This document shows positions 35,346 through 44,736 of a stretch of 64,000 nt of DNA, in pieces. Origin of the DNA: Kitasatospora mediocidica KCTC 9733. GTDB lineage: Bacteria; Actinomycetota; Actinomycetes; Streptomycetales; Streptomycetaceae. Where the stretch lies: NCBI RefSeq assembly GCF_000744225.1, contig NZ_JQLN01000001.1, positions 186,001 through 250,000 of the forward strand, written 5' to 3'. The notes beneath the pieces are model-generated. The model was not told the DNA's origin, did no database searches, and saw nothing but the letters and a program-made list of their open reading frames with translations. How positions within the stretch are numbered: the first letter of the stretch is position 1; the number at the start of each line of letters is the position of its first letter. A program made the translations under genes and the position numbers.

Positions 35346-36727
35346 GCCGGCACGACGATGGTGACGACCGTGCCGCGCGGCACGTTCTGACGTACCGTCA
35401 GTGCACCCCCGGCCTCCTCGACCCGGATGCGCTGGGAGGCGAGGCCGACGTGTCCCTGCGCGACCCGCTCGTGGAGCAGGTCCAAGGACAGCCCGATCCC
35501 GTCGTCGGCGACCGTCAGGCGCGCCAGCCCGCCCCGCACGTCGAAGCCCAGCCGGACCGTGTGCGCGTGCGCGTGTTTGACGACGTTGGTGAGCAGCTCC
35601 CGCCCGCAGTGGAAGAGCAGGCGGTCGGTCTCGTGGCCCGCGCTGGACGTCCCGAAGTCCAGGGCGACCTCGAACCGGCCGCGCTGGGCGAGTTTGCCGG
35701 CGAGGTCGCACAACGCCTGCTCCAGGCCGGCCCGTTCCAGTACCGCGGGATGCAGTTCGGTCACCGAGGAGCGCAACTGCCGGGCCACGTCGCGCAGCGC
35801 CTCGTCGGCGCGGGACAGCGCCTCGTGCGGATGGTCGGCGGCCGCCTCGTCGATGTCCTGACGGGCTGCCAGCACGCTCTGCAGCGCCCCGTCGTGCAGG
35901 ACTTCGGCGAGGTAGCGCCGATCGCGCTCGGTGCTGGAGAGCGTGTGCGCCAGCAGCCAGGAGCGGTGCTGGGCCAGATCGGCGATGGTCAGGGTCCGTG
36001 ACTGCTGGATCCTGGAGAGCAGGACCGCCGCGATGCTGACGGCGCCGATGGCCAGCGTGTGGCCGAGGGTGTAGTGCAGATCGGGCCCGGCGGACGCGTG
36101 TCCGATCCAGGAGGCCAGCAGGTAGCTGGCGGTACTGGCGGTGCCCGTGACCGCGGTGACCCGGGGCCGCAGTTGGAAGGCGGCCAGCACGCAGATGAGG
36201 ATCAATCCGTCGGCCGTGTAGGGGTTGTTCCAGCCCGGGTCGGTGTAGGAACCCGCGAGCAGCAGGATGCCGAGGACGGCCGGCAGGTCGACCAGCGGAA
36301 CGGCCCACGCCACCCTGCGCGCGGACACCCTTCCGGACCAGGCGGCGGCCGCGACCAGTGCGCTCCACAGCAGATAGCAGGACGCGAGGACCTCGGTGGC
36401 GGCCACGTTCCCCCGGGGCCGGAAGACCAGCATCTCCACGCAGGCGACGACGGCGATCACCACGCGCAGCAGCGCCTGCATGTGCAGGGCCCTGGTCTGG
36501 TGGCTCGCCAGGACCCGGTCGACCGCGTCCCCGGCTCCGGAGTCCTCCGGCGGGGGCCCCGGAGGTGCGAGGAACGCCCGCAACGAGGCGAGACGGCCGC
36601 TCCGGCGCCGATCGCCGCCGAACGCCGGGTTTCCGCCGCCCGGTTGACCGTACGCGCTCTCCTGGGTGCGGGCAGCTGCCCTGGCGGGACGGTCGTCGGC
36701 CGTCCGCGCCGTGTCGAAGGTGTCCAC
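35330..36727 (-). CDS. Orphan membrane histidine kinase, paralogue of 11627-13066
   Basis: A 465-aa sensor kinase. The layout is the same as the kinase at 11627: a soluble N-terminal tail, about six TM helices (residues about 75-240), the HisKA_3-like helix RYLAEVLHDGALQSVLAARQ, and an HATPase with CGRELLTNVVKHAHAHTV, VADDGIGLSLD and GHVGLASQRIRVEEAGG. Identical short blocks in the membrane part (LVDLPAV, LLAAFQLRP, DLHY) show shared ancestry. No response regulator is adjacent. GTG at 36727 follows GAAAGG. The ligand is unknown. Confidence 0.87.
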   Translation of the reverse strand: MDTFDTARTADDRPARAAARTQESAYGQPGGGNPAFGGDRRRSGRLASLRAFLAPPGPPPEDSGAGDAVDRVLASHQTRALHMQALLRVVIAVVACVEMLVFRPRGNVAATEVLASCYLLWSALVAAAAWSGRVSARRVAWAVPLVDLPAVLGILLLAGSYTDPGWNNPYTADGLILICVLAAFQLRPRVTAVTGTASTASYLLASWIGHASAGPDLHYTLGHTLAIGAVSIAAVLLSRIQQSRTLTIADLAQHRSWLLAHTLSSTERDRRYLAEVLHDGALQSVLAARQDIDEAAADHPHEALSRADEALRDVARQLRSSVTELHPAVLERAGLEQALCDLAGKLAQRGRFEVALDFGTSSAGHETDRLLFHCGRELLTNVVKHAHAHTVRLGFDVRGGLARLTVADDGIGLSLDLLHERVAQGHVGLASQRIRVEEAGGALTVRQNVPRGTVVTIVVPARPPA

Positions 36728-36789
36728 TCCCTCGGCCTTTCCTGTCGTCGTCCACCCGCCGGCGGCGGGTTCGTGCACTCGCAACCGGG

Positions 36790-37737
36790 TCAGTCCGCGC
36801 GCGTCGCTTCGGCCGCGCCGCCGGGGCGCCGGGCGCGCCGGCGCCTTCGCCTTCGCCTTCGCCGGAGTGCGAGAGTGCCGGCGGCCAGAGCGGCCGGGCC
36901 GGCTGCGGTCACAGCGAGCGCGCCCGGCGCGGCAACCGGCGCGGCAACCGCCGCGAAACCCGCCGGAATCGAGAGGATCTTCCACTGGCCCACCGGCCAG
37001 ACGACGGCGAAGGCCCGGCCGACGACGTCCTTGACCGGAACGAACCCCGCTCCCGGGTCCGCAAGTTGGTGGTAGCGGGAGTCCGCGGAGTTGTCGCGGT
37101 GGTCGCCCATCACCCACAGGGCGCCCTTCGGCACGGTCACCGTCCCGACCGGGTCGTCCCCGCAGGGCGTCGCGCCCGGATAGATGTAAGGCTCCCGCAG
37201 GGCAACCCCGTTGACCCGCACCGGTCCCTGCGCGTCGCACTGGACCGTGTCGCCGCCGACCGCGATCACCCGTTTGATCAGATTGCCGCGGCTGTCCTGC
37301 GGGAGCACGCCGAGCGTTCCCAGGGCACTGCGCACCGCGCCGAGCACGCCCTTGGGGGGTGCGGGCCGCTCCTCCTGGTCCAGCCAGTGCCCCGGGTCGT
37401 GGAATACCACGACCTCACCGCGCTGCGGCTGGGCGCCGAACCAGGGCGTCAGCTTGTCGACCAGGACCCGGTCACCGATCTGCAGCGTGTTCTGCATCGA
37501 TCCGGAGGGGATGGCGAACGCCTCGGCGAAGAAGGTCCGGATGCACCACGACATCAGGCACGCCAGCAGCACGGCGACCACCACACGCAGCGGCCCGGGC
37601 AGCCGGCGGCGACGCGGCCGCCTGCGGTGCCGGGTGGTGCGCCGGCCGGTGACGGCGGCCTTGGCGACCGAGCGCCGCGGCTGTTCGCGACAGTGGCGGG
37701 AGAGTGCTCCCGGCACCGCTGCCTGCGGTCTCAGCAT
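36790..37737 (-). CDS. lepB: Signal peptidase I
   Basis: A 315-aa S26 peptidase. A single N-terminal TM (VVVAVLLACLMSWCIRTFF, about 52-70) precedes the catalytic Ser in AIPSGSMQNTL (about 79) and the Lys in NLIKRVIAVGGD (about 154). The box E-like GDHRDNSADSR is also present. The C-terminus has a second hydrophobic helix and ends with a run of ten arginines interrupted only by Ala further on. Streptomycetes carry several type I signal peptidases with such C-terminal anchors. It removes signal peptides from exported proteins, of which this window encodes at least five. ATG follows AAAGGTGAG. Confidence 0.9.
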   Translation of the reverse strand: MLRPQAAVPGALSRHCREQPRRSVAKAAVTGRRTTRHRRRPRRRRLPGPLRVVVAVLLACLMSWCIRTFFAEAFAIPSGSMQNTLQIGDRVLVDKLTPWFGAQPQRGEVVVFHDPGHWLDQEERPAPPKGVLGAVRSALGTLGVLPQDSRGNLIKRVIAVGGDTVQCDAQGPVRVNGVALREPYIYPGATPCGDDPVGTVTVPKGALWVMGDHRDNSADSRYHQLADPGAGFVPVKDVVGRAFAVVWPVGQWKILSIPAGFAAVAAPVAAPGALAVTAAGPAALAAGTLALRRRRRRRRRRARRPGGAAEATRAD

Positions 37738-37797
37738 GTCCGCTTCTCACCTTTCCCGGCTCGCGCCTGGTGGTCGTCCGGACGGCTCCGGAACGCG

Positions 37798-37834
37798 GTC
37801 GGGCCCTCTTCTCCCCGACAGAAGAGGGCCCGAC
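37798..37834. terminator. Perfect 15-bp hairpin between Rpf-like and signal peptidase genes
   Basis: GTCGGGCCCTCTTCT and its exact complement with a 7-nt loop. It lies 245 bp after the Rpf-like stop and 61 bp before the signal peptidase start, both on the minus strand, so it may be a terminator or an attenuator in the leader. The 341-bp gap otherwise holds one CTCCCCCGATCGG (38041-38053). Confidence 0.6.
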
Positions 37835-38078
37835 CCTGCGCTGCGCCGCCGGATCCGTTGACGGTCCACCCTGTCGACGTGTCGTCGCTCCGAGGGCGTC
37901 CCCACCGCCCCGGCACCCCATCACCGGCACCGGTCCGTGGCGCATATCCGCGGAGGCTGTGCTCCGCGGACGACCGGTTCGTCCCTGTGCCACCAGAACC
38001 GGTCTGTCCTCCACCGTAGGATCCGCGGGCTGCGGGCCCGCTCCCCCGATCGGATGCGGTGGAGGTGGAACGGCCCCG

Positions 38079-38957
<879 letters not shown>

Positions 38958-39035
38958 GGCAGGGCGTTCGATAAAGCGTTCCTAACGCGAACCCTTGGCT
39001 CGCCCTACCCGGGAACCGTTGCGGGGCAGGCGGGT

Positions 39036-40334
39036 TCAGGCGCGGCCGGGGCGACCGAACGCCACCGTCACCCGAGCGCCCCCGCCGACCGGCCGGTCGA
39101 TGCGCAGGAACCCGCCGGTGGACTCCGCCAGGCGGGCCACGATGTCCAGGCCGAGGCCGCTGGAGCCGGAACCGCTCGCACCGCGCCGCAGGTACTCGGG
39201 CCTGATCCCGGGTCCGCTGTCCGTGACCGCCAGCGTCACCGGTCCGTTGCGCCGCTCGTCGACCTTGACCGACAGGTCGCTGCCGTCGGGCGTGTGGGTG
39301 AAGACGTTCGCCAGCAGCGCGTCCACGGCCGCCGCCACCTCATCGGCGGGCGCGTCGACCCGGTGCTGCTTCCCGTTCACCGCGAACGCGCAGCGCCTGT
39401 CCTGGTCCTGGGCCAACGGCTTCCAGAAGTCGACCTGTTCGCGTGCCACCGCGGCCAGGTCACAGGTGGCACCCCGCTCGTCGACGGCCGGCCGGCGAGC
39501 GCGCTCGATCACCTGGCTCACCTCGCTCTGGAGCCGCCTGGTGCTCTCCAGGAGCCGTGCCGACTCCTCCGGGTCGTTGAGTGATTCGGCCTGCAGCATC
39601 AGGGCGGTCACCGGTGTCCGCAGGCGGTGCGAGATGTCGGCGGCAGCCTCGCGCTCGGCCGCCACCCGGGTCGCGATCTGACTCGCCATCACGTTGAACG
39701 ACTCTCCCAGGCGCCGCAGTTCGGGGCCGCCTCCGGGTTCGACGCGCGCCGACAGGTCGCCGTCCGCCATCTGCGTGGCGGCGCTCGCCAACCGGTCCAC
39801 GGGCGCGACGAGGCTGCGGCCGAACCGGTGGGCGAGCACACAGGACGTCAGCGGCAGCAGCACCAGCGCACCGCCGATGGCCAGCCAGATCCGCCTGATC
39901 GTGTCCCACTGCGTGTGGTTCTCGATCACCGCAGCGACCACGACCCGCTCACCGCCCGGGGTGGCGACCGGGATCAGATAGGCCTGGTCCCTGCCGGCCG
40001 GTCCGAGCGGCGTGCGCCCCGGCTCGACCTGGCCGGTGGCCTCGTTCCTGACGGCGGACGCACCGGCGAGCCGTCTGCCCAGCAGCGTTCCATCGGGCAG
40101 GAACACCACATCGCCGAGCGAGGGAACGAGCTGGCGGCTCAGCTCGTCGGCGAGTTCCTGCCCGGTGCCCGGGAGGCCGGCGGCCACCGCCGCCAGGCTC
40201 TGCGCCCGGCCCAGGGCGGACGCGCCGGCCTCCTGCAAGTAGGCGTGCCGGACGTACCAGGCCAGCGGGACGGCGAAGAGCGCCGTGCTGACCAGGGAGG
40301 CGAGAGCGACCAGCAGGGCGATCCGGGCCCTCAC
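39036..40334 (-). CDS. Two-component sensor histidine kinase (HAMP type)
   Basis: A 432-aa kinase: TM1 (about 5-28), an extracytoplasmic sensor of about 110 residues, TM2 (about 150-170), HAMP (RSLVAPVDRLASAATQMADGDLSARV), HisKA with the phospho-His in AAADISHRLRTPVTALML, and an HATPase with DALLANVFTHT (N box) and VTDSGPGI (G1). The GTG start overlaps the stop of the response regulator (GTGA), giving translational coupling. It is the third gene of the operon 41030 then 40331 then 39036. The signal is unknown. Confidence 0.9.
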   Translation of the reverse strand: MRARIALLVALASLVSTALFAVPLAWYVRHAYLQEAGASALGRAQSLAAVAAGLPGTGQELADELSRQLVPSLGDVVFLPDGTLLGRRLAGASAVRNEATGQVEPGRTPLGPAGRDQAYLIPVATPGGERVVVAAVIENHTQWDTIRRIWLAIGGALVLLPLTSCVLAHRFGRSLVAPVDRLASAATQMADGDLSARVEPGGGPELRRLGESFNVMASQIATRVAAEREAAADISHRLRTPVTALMLQAESLNDPEESARLLESTRRLQSEVSQVIERARRPAVDERGATCDLAAVAREQVDFWKPLAQDQDRRCAFAVNGKQHRVDAPADEVAAAVDALLANVFTHTPDGSDLSVKVDERRNGPVTLAVTDSGPGIRPEYLRRGASGSGSSGLGLDIVARLAESTGGFLRIDRPVGGGARVTVAFGRPGRA

Positions 40335-41014
40335 GGCCCGGGGGCCATCAGCTTGACCCCGACACCCCGCACGCTGTGCAGGTACCGCGGCTCGGCCGCG
40401 CTCTCACCGAGCCGGCGCCGCAGCCAGGAGAGGTGCACGTCCACCGTCTTGTCGGTCACCCCGAATGCGTTGTTCCACACGACAGAGCGCAGCTCGTCCT
40501 TGCCCACCACCCGCCCGGCGTGCTCGGCCAGATACGCCAGGACACGGAACTCCCTTGGTCTCAGCGCGAGTTCCTCGCCGTCGAGGCTCGCGGTGTGGGC
40601 GTCGGGATCGATCTGCAGGCTGCCGACCCGTAGCGGCACGGCCGCGGCCGCCGGTGCCACCCGGCGCAGCACGGCGCCCAGCCGCGCGTTGAGGTGCTCG
40701 ACCGAGAACGGCTTGATCACGTAGTCGTCGGCCCCCAGGTTGAGGGCGCGCACCGTGTCGCACTCGTCGTCCCGGGCGGTGGCGATGACCACCGGCACCG
40801 AGATCGCGGCCCGGAGCATCGTCAGCGCCTGCAGTCCGTCGACGTCCGGCAGGCCGAGGTCGAGGACGACGATGTCGGCGTTCTGCTGGACGGCGAGTCC
40901 GATGCCCTCCACCGCGGTGCCGGCACTGTCGACCTGGTGCCCGAGCCGGGTCAGCGACCTGGTGAGGCTCGTACGGATGGGTTCGTCGTCCTCGATGAGC
41001 AACACGTGGGCCAT
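40331..41014 (-). CDS. OmpR/PhoB-type response regulator
   Basis: A 227-aa protein. The receiver has the acidic pair in LIEDDEP (about 7-10), the phospho-Asp in VVLDLGLPD (about 52), Thr in VIATARDDE and Lys in YVIKPFS. The C-terminal winged helix contains LRPREFRVLAYLAEHAG, the recognition helix TDKTVDVHLSWLRRRLG, and YLHSVRGVGVKL. It partners the overlapping kinase. Its ribosome-binding site, AGGAAAGGAG, lies within the 15-bp gap after the upstream membrane-protein gene, so the three are one operon. Confidence 0.92.
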   Translation of the reverse strand: MAHVLLIEDDEPIRTSLTRSLTRLGHQVDSAGTAVEGIGLAVQQNADIVVLDLGLPDVDGLQALTMLRAAISVPVVIATARDDECDTVRALNLGADDYVIKPFSVEHLNARLGAVLRRVAPAAAAVPLRVGSLQIDPDAHTASLDGEELALRPREFRVLAYLAEHAGRVVGKDELRSVVWNNAFGVTDKTVDVHLSWLRRRLGESAAEPRYLHSVRGVGVKLMAPGP

Positions 41015-41029
41015 GGCGCTCCTTTCCTG

Positions 41030-42412
41030 TCACGGGGACTGCGGGACGATGGTGCGCCCGTTGAAGGACGCGGCGGCCGTGCAGGCCTTGTCGCCCGGGT
41101 TGGTGCAGTTCACTGCCAGCACGAGCTGTTGACCGGCCGTGAACCGCAGGGCCGTGAGCCAGTGCCACTGCCACTGCTGTTGCGTGTGCTGCAGGTCGAT
41201 CGAGAGCAGCACCTGCGTGCCGCGCCGCAGTTGTACGGTCCCGCTGTCGTTCGCGGGGTTCTCCAGCGTCAGGTCGCTGATGTCGAGGATCTGGCCGCTC
41301 GGGACCGCGTCGCGCGGGTACTCCGTGAAACTGCCGGCCTTGGCCGGCTTGGTGGTGGTCTCCATCCTGAAGTCGGTCGACTGGATGGTGGCCGGCGCCT
41401 CGACGGACGGCGAGGCGCCGGGGGTCGAGCCGCCGCCGGCCGGCGGCGGCGTGGCGCCGCCCCCGCCGGGCTGGCCCGCGGGCGGTGACGTCTTGTCACC
41501 GCCGGCCGGCGCGCCGCTCGACGGGCTCGTGCTCGCGCCCGCACTCGCGCCCGCACTCGCACCCGCGCTCGTGCTGGCCGCGGCGCTCGCGGATCCGCTC
41601 GCCCCGGCGCTCGGCGCGCCGCTCGTCGTGGCGGCCGTGGTGGTGTCCCCCGATCCGGCGGTGATCTGGGAGTTCGCCTGCGGTTTGAAGAAGGTCGGCG
41701 CGATCACCAGGGTGACCACGGCGGCGGCGGCCGCGAGCATCATGGCCTTGGGAGCCCAGCGCGGCAGCATCGGCGGTTGGACGAGCGAGCCGGCCGTCTC
41801 GGTCTTCTTCCCCGCGGCGTTGACGACGACCTTGTACACGTGGGTGCGCGGCTGGCCGCGCAGGAACCGGGTCTTCGGGCGCAGCCGATAGGGCACCACC
41901 TGGGCGGTGCCGCCGTCGACCGAGACGGTGGAGGGTGTGAAGCGGAAGCGGAGCTCCCCGTCCTCGTCCATGCCGGACAACCGCACGGTCACCGGCGAGT
42001 TGCCGAGGTTGTCGATCGCGAGCTTGCCGCGCGCCGCGCGGCTGCCCCTGGTCGTGCGGGGCGTCAGTTCTGCCTCGACCTCGTGGAAGCCGCCGACCTT
42101 GACGGCTCCTTCCTCGATCGCCGAGTGCTCGGTGTCCTCCTGCGACATGGCACGCAGCGCGTAGCTGACCGCCCCTTCCTTGACCTCGGCGGACCGGGGC
42201 GGCGCAAAGGTGATCTTGGCGGTGGCGACGTCACCGGGAAAGGCACTGACTTCCTTCGGCGAGACGCTCACCCAATCCCGCGCATCACCGATGACATCCA
42301 GGACGAAGGTGTCGACGACGTTGCCGTCGTTGTACAGCTTGACCGCGCAGGTTGCCGTCTCCCCCGGCGTCACCTCGACGGTGTCCTCCTCCAGCGTGGC
42401 GATCACGCCCAT
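41030..42412 (-). CDS. Membrane-anchored Ig-like protein of the actinobacterial 'hydrolytic protein' type
   Basis: A 460-aa protein. Two Ig-like/NEW3-type beta domains come first (about 1-205: VTPGETATCAVKLYNDGNVVDTF and LAIDNLGNSPVTVRLSG). A single TM helix (about 222-240) is followed by a long Ser/Ala/Gly/Pro linker (about 250-330) and a C-terminal beta domain that ends with a Cys pair (VNCTNPGDKACT). There is no N-terminal signal peptide, so the Ig-like part is predicted to be cytosolic and the C-terminus outside. I recall proteins of this build annotated as putative hydrolytic protein in streptomycete eCIS loci; no hydrolase active site is visible. It is first in the operon with a two-component system. 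Confidence 0.75.
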   Translation of the reverse strand: MGVIATLEEDTVEVTPGETATCAVKLYNDGNVVDTFVLDVIGDARDWVSVSPKEVSAFPGDVATAKITFAPPRSAEVKEGAVSYALRAMSQEDTEHSAIEEGAVKVGGFHEVEAELTPRTTRGSRAARGKLAIDNLGNSPVTVRLSGMDEDGELRFRFTPSTVSVDGGTAQVVPYRLRPKTRFLRGQPRTHVYKVVVNAAGKKTETAGSLVQPPMLPRWAPKAMMLAAAAAVVTLVIAPTFFKPQANSQITAGSGDTTTAATTSGAPSAGASGSASAAASTSAGASAGASAGASTSPSSGAPAGGDKTSPPAGQPGGGGATPPPAGGGSTPGASPSVEAPATIQSTDFRMETTTKPAKAGSFTEYPRDAVPSGQILDISDLTLENPANDSGTVQLRRGTQVLLSIDLQHTQQQWQWHWLTALRFTAGQQLVLAVNCTNPGDKACTAAASFNGRTIVPQSP

Positions 42413-42540
42413 GATCCGCTCCTCTCACGTGGTGATGGCGACAACTGCGTCAACGGCCTCGCCGCCCGGGCAGGTATGCAGCCCGGGCGGCTGGACATAC
42501 GTCCCTGGCGGGCGTCGGGCCCGCCCCGCACAGTTGGCGC

Positions 42541-42960
42541 ATGGACTTCCTTCGCGAGACGCCCAGCGGCGCAACCCCCGACAAGTACTTCGGCTTCGAC
42601 CTCACCTCGCGGGAGATGCGGCGGGGTCTCCTGTCGTTCCCGGATGACCAACTGGTCTTCGCCTTCAAGCCCAAGGCGAACAACCGCGAGGTGGAGTGCA
42701 GGGTCCAGCTGAGCGATGAGCTCGGCGACAACCTGCTGAACGGAACGGCGACCGTGACGATCGGTCCGAACCAGGGCTGCCCAAGCTACCTGACTTTCCA
42801 CCACTTCGGGTGGGAGGACGAGGAGCGTCTCGTCCCGATCGACAAATGTCGGTACTACGTCGAGTTGGTCGACAGCGACGACACCGTCGAGGTGCGGATC
42901 TTCGGCGAGAGCCTGGAGCCTGCGGAGTACGCGGTGTACTACGGCGCCCTGTCGTGGTGA
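42541..42960 (+). CDS. Unknown 139-aa protein
   Basis: No family is recognised. The protein is compact and beta-rich (VFAFKPKANNREVECRVQLSD, ATVTIGPNQGCPSYLTFHHFGW, VEVRIFGESLEPAEYAVYYG), with no signal peptide or TM segment. The start at 42541 lacks a strong ribosome-binding site. It is divergent from the membrane Ig-like gene (128-bp gap) and convergent with the NarL-type regulator, so it may belong functionally with them. Its coding bias is like its neighbours. Confidence 0.65.
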   Translation: MDFLRETPSGATPDKYFGFDLTSREMRRGLLSFPDDQLVFAFKPKANNREVECRVQLSDELGDNLLNGTATVTIGPNQGCPSYLTFHHFGWEDEERLVPIDKCRYYVELVDSDDTVEVRIFGESLEPAEYAVYYGALSW

Positions 42961-42967
42961 CCCGCCC

Positions 42968-43013
42968 CGGGCCGGGTGCCGGCCGGGACCGCTCCCGGCC
43001 GGCGCCCGGCCCG
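42968..43013. terminator. 21-bp hairpin between convergent genes
   Basis: Left arm 42968-42988 and right arm 42993-43013 pair over 21 bp with one wobble and a 4-nt loop, exactly filling the gap between the stops at 42960 (+) and 43015 (-). Confidence 0.85.
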
Positions 43014-43014
43014 A

Positions 43015-43641
43015 TCAGATGTAGCCCTCGCGGATGGCGTACGCCACCGCGTGGGAGCGGTTGCGCAGGTGGAAGCGGCTGGTGACGTCGTGCAGCGTGT
43101 TCTTGACGGTGCGCTCGGAGTAGGCGAGCTGCTGCGCGATCTCCTGGGTGCCGAAGCCGGTCGCGACCAGGCGCAGCACCTCGGTCTCCCGATCGGTGAG
43201 ACCGGAGAGGCCGATGCCGCGCGGCGAGAGCACGTGGTGCTGCAGGCTCGCGACCTGCTTGAGCAGCCGTCCGAGAAGGTCCGGCGGCACCACGCCCGCA
43301 CCCCGGCACACCGAGCTCAGCACCTGGACCAGGCGGTCCGGCGTCGCCTCGTTGCGCCGCAGCAGGCCCGCCACGCCCGCCTCCGCGGCCGCGATGACGC
43401 CTTCCTCGTCGAGGCTGCCGGCCACCAGCACGACCTGGTCGATCCCGAGGCCCTTCATTCCGCGGAGCAGCCGCAGGGCCTCCTCGTCGAGCCGTTCGGC
43501 AGCCAGGACACCGATCGTCGACTTGCAGACCAGGTCGCGGTCGACGACCCGGACCTCGGCGCGCTGGCGGATCGAGGCGGCGAGTCCGGCTTCGGAGAGC
43601 GGGTCGCATGCTTGGACGTAGACGGGAATCGTGTTGGACAT
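43015..43641 (-). CDS. Atypical NarL/LuxR-type response regulator
   Basis: A 208-aa protein; ATG follows GGAG. The C-terminal LuxR helix-turn-helix is typical: LSGLTDRETEVLRLVATGFGTQEIAQQLAYSERTVKNTLH. The N-terminal receiver-like domain is degenerate: the first acidic position reads ACDPLSEAGL and the expected phospho-Asp region reads TIGVLAAERLDEEALRLL with no Asp in a DVxMP context. It is therefore probably not controlled by phosphorylation. No kinase is adjacent. Regulators of this kind are reported near streptomycete eCIS genes, and the core eCIS starts about 15 kb away. Confidence 0.82.
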   Translation of the reverse strand: MSNTIPVYVQACDPLSEAGLAASIRQRAEVRVVDRDLVCKSTIGVLAAERLDEEALRLLRGMKGLGIDQVVLVAGSLDEEGVIAAAEAGVAGLLRRNEATPDRLVQVLSSVCRGAGVVPPDLLGRLLKQVASLQHHVLSPRGIGLSGLTDRETEVLRLVATGFGTQEIAQQLAYSERTVKNTLHDVTSRFHLRNRSHAVAYAIREGYI

Positions 43642-43825
43642 CTGCACTCCAAGAAGGCGGGTCTGTTGACCGGCTGACAGCGACGGTGCCCCTCGGCCGC
43701 CCGGACGGCGGACGCTTCGCACCTGACGGCTCGGGCACGGATGGAGCGGCGGTCCGGCCGCCGCGTGCCCTGCTGCGTACCGACGTGCTCGGTCGGTCCG
43801 GGCCGTTTCCCGAAGGGGCTCTTTC

Positions 43826-43831
43826 ATTATG
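43826..43831 (-). promoter_or_regulatory. Possible -10 box (CATAAT) for the NarL-type regulator gene
   Basis: The only A/T-rich hexamer in this 548-bp gap, 185 bp upstream of the start on the minus strand. The -35 region is weak. The rest of the gap contains two CCGATCGG copies (43977, 44068) and no gene. Confidence 0.3.
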
Positions 43832-43971
43832 GGAAGCCGTTCCCTAACGCCGGGTTAGCGGCCACGCTGGACTTCCCCAACGGCGGCGCCGAATCGATCG
43901 GGCACACAACCCGAAATCCCTTGCGGTTGACGACCACCACGGCAGTGCCCCGGCTGCCGCAGCCGTCGCGC

Positions 43972-43984
43972 CTCCCCCGATCGG
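43972..43984. promoter_or_regulatory. CTCCCCCGATCGG element
   Basis: One of three exact copies of this 13-mer in the window (also 38041-38053 and 50009-50021), here in the divergent gap between the NarL-type regulator and the conservon-associated gene. See the finding on the recurrent palindrome. Confidence 0.5.
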
Positions 43985-44189
43985 CTGCCCCCGGGGCTCA
44001 TCCGGCAGGTCACCCCATCGGGCCACCCGACGGGGCGTGCCCGAGCGCAGACTGACTACCAGGGCCGCCGATCGGGCGAGTTCCGCTGTCGCGGCCGCGA
44101 CGGCGCGACAGCCCGCCGGTCACCGTCTCACGCCGACACCGGCGGCGGGGCCCGACCCCGCGGACCCAACCTCAGGAAGGCCGACCGCG

Positions 44190-44669
44190 ATGCTCCACGA
44201 CCAGATCGACCGACCGCAGCCGCGCAGTTCCCCCGAGATCCTCGTCCGCTCGGACGACGACCGGCGGTTCGGCTGGCGTCTGCCCGACAACCCGTCAGCG
44301 CTGCGCGACCTGCACGCAGAGCTGCGCCGGACCGTGGCGCGGTGGCGGGCCGCACCGGCGGGCCTGGAGATCGCCGCACTGGCGGTGGTCGAGCCGGCCG
44401 GCCGCTGTCTGCGGAGGACCGGTGCCTCGCGCGACGTGTTCGTGTCCCGGCAGGATCAACCCCGGCTCGACGGCGGACGCGACGGGCCCACGGCCCTGGT
44501 CATGGCCGCGTCCCACGACCCGGGCCGGACCGACGCCCCCTTCGACGACGCCCGAGCCGGCCACGACCTGCCGCTGGTCCGGACGCACGCCCGGGACTGG
44601 GGCCGGCACCGGTCCGCCACCGGCACGACCTACTGGGCCCAGCTCGTCCTTCCAGGGCAGCAGGCCTGA
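44190..44669 (+). CDS. Degenerate HATPase_c_2-like regulator upstream of conservon
   Basis: A 159-aa protein; ATG follows AGGAAGG. Its arrangement follows small ATP-binding anti-sigma-like proteins: an N-terminal helix (LRDLHAELRRTVARWRAAPAGLE), a central strand-helix part and a C-terminal block GHDLPLVRTHARDWGRHRSATGTTYWAQL that matches the end of such domains. However, the N box (usually ELVTNAV) is replaced by VVEPAGRCLRR, and the G1 DxGxG motif is absent. ATP binding is therefore doubtful. It lies 67 bp before the conservon kinase gene. Confidence 0.65.
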   Translation: MLHDQIDRPQPRSSPEILVRSDDDRRFGWRLPDNPSALRDLHAELRRTVARWRAAPAGLEIAALAVVEPAGRCLRRTGASRDVFVSRQDQPRLDGGRDGPTALVMAASHDPGRTDAPFDDARAGHDLPLVRTHARDWGRHRSATGTTYWAQLVLPGQQA

Positions 44670-44736
44670 CCCCGGCACCTGCCGCGGTGCACGCATTCGT
44701 GCCCCGCTCCTCCCTCGCACCACCTCGGAGTCCGCT

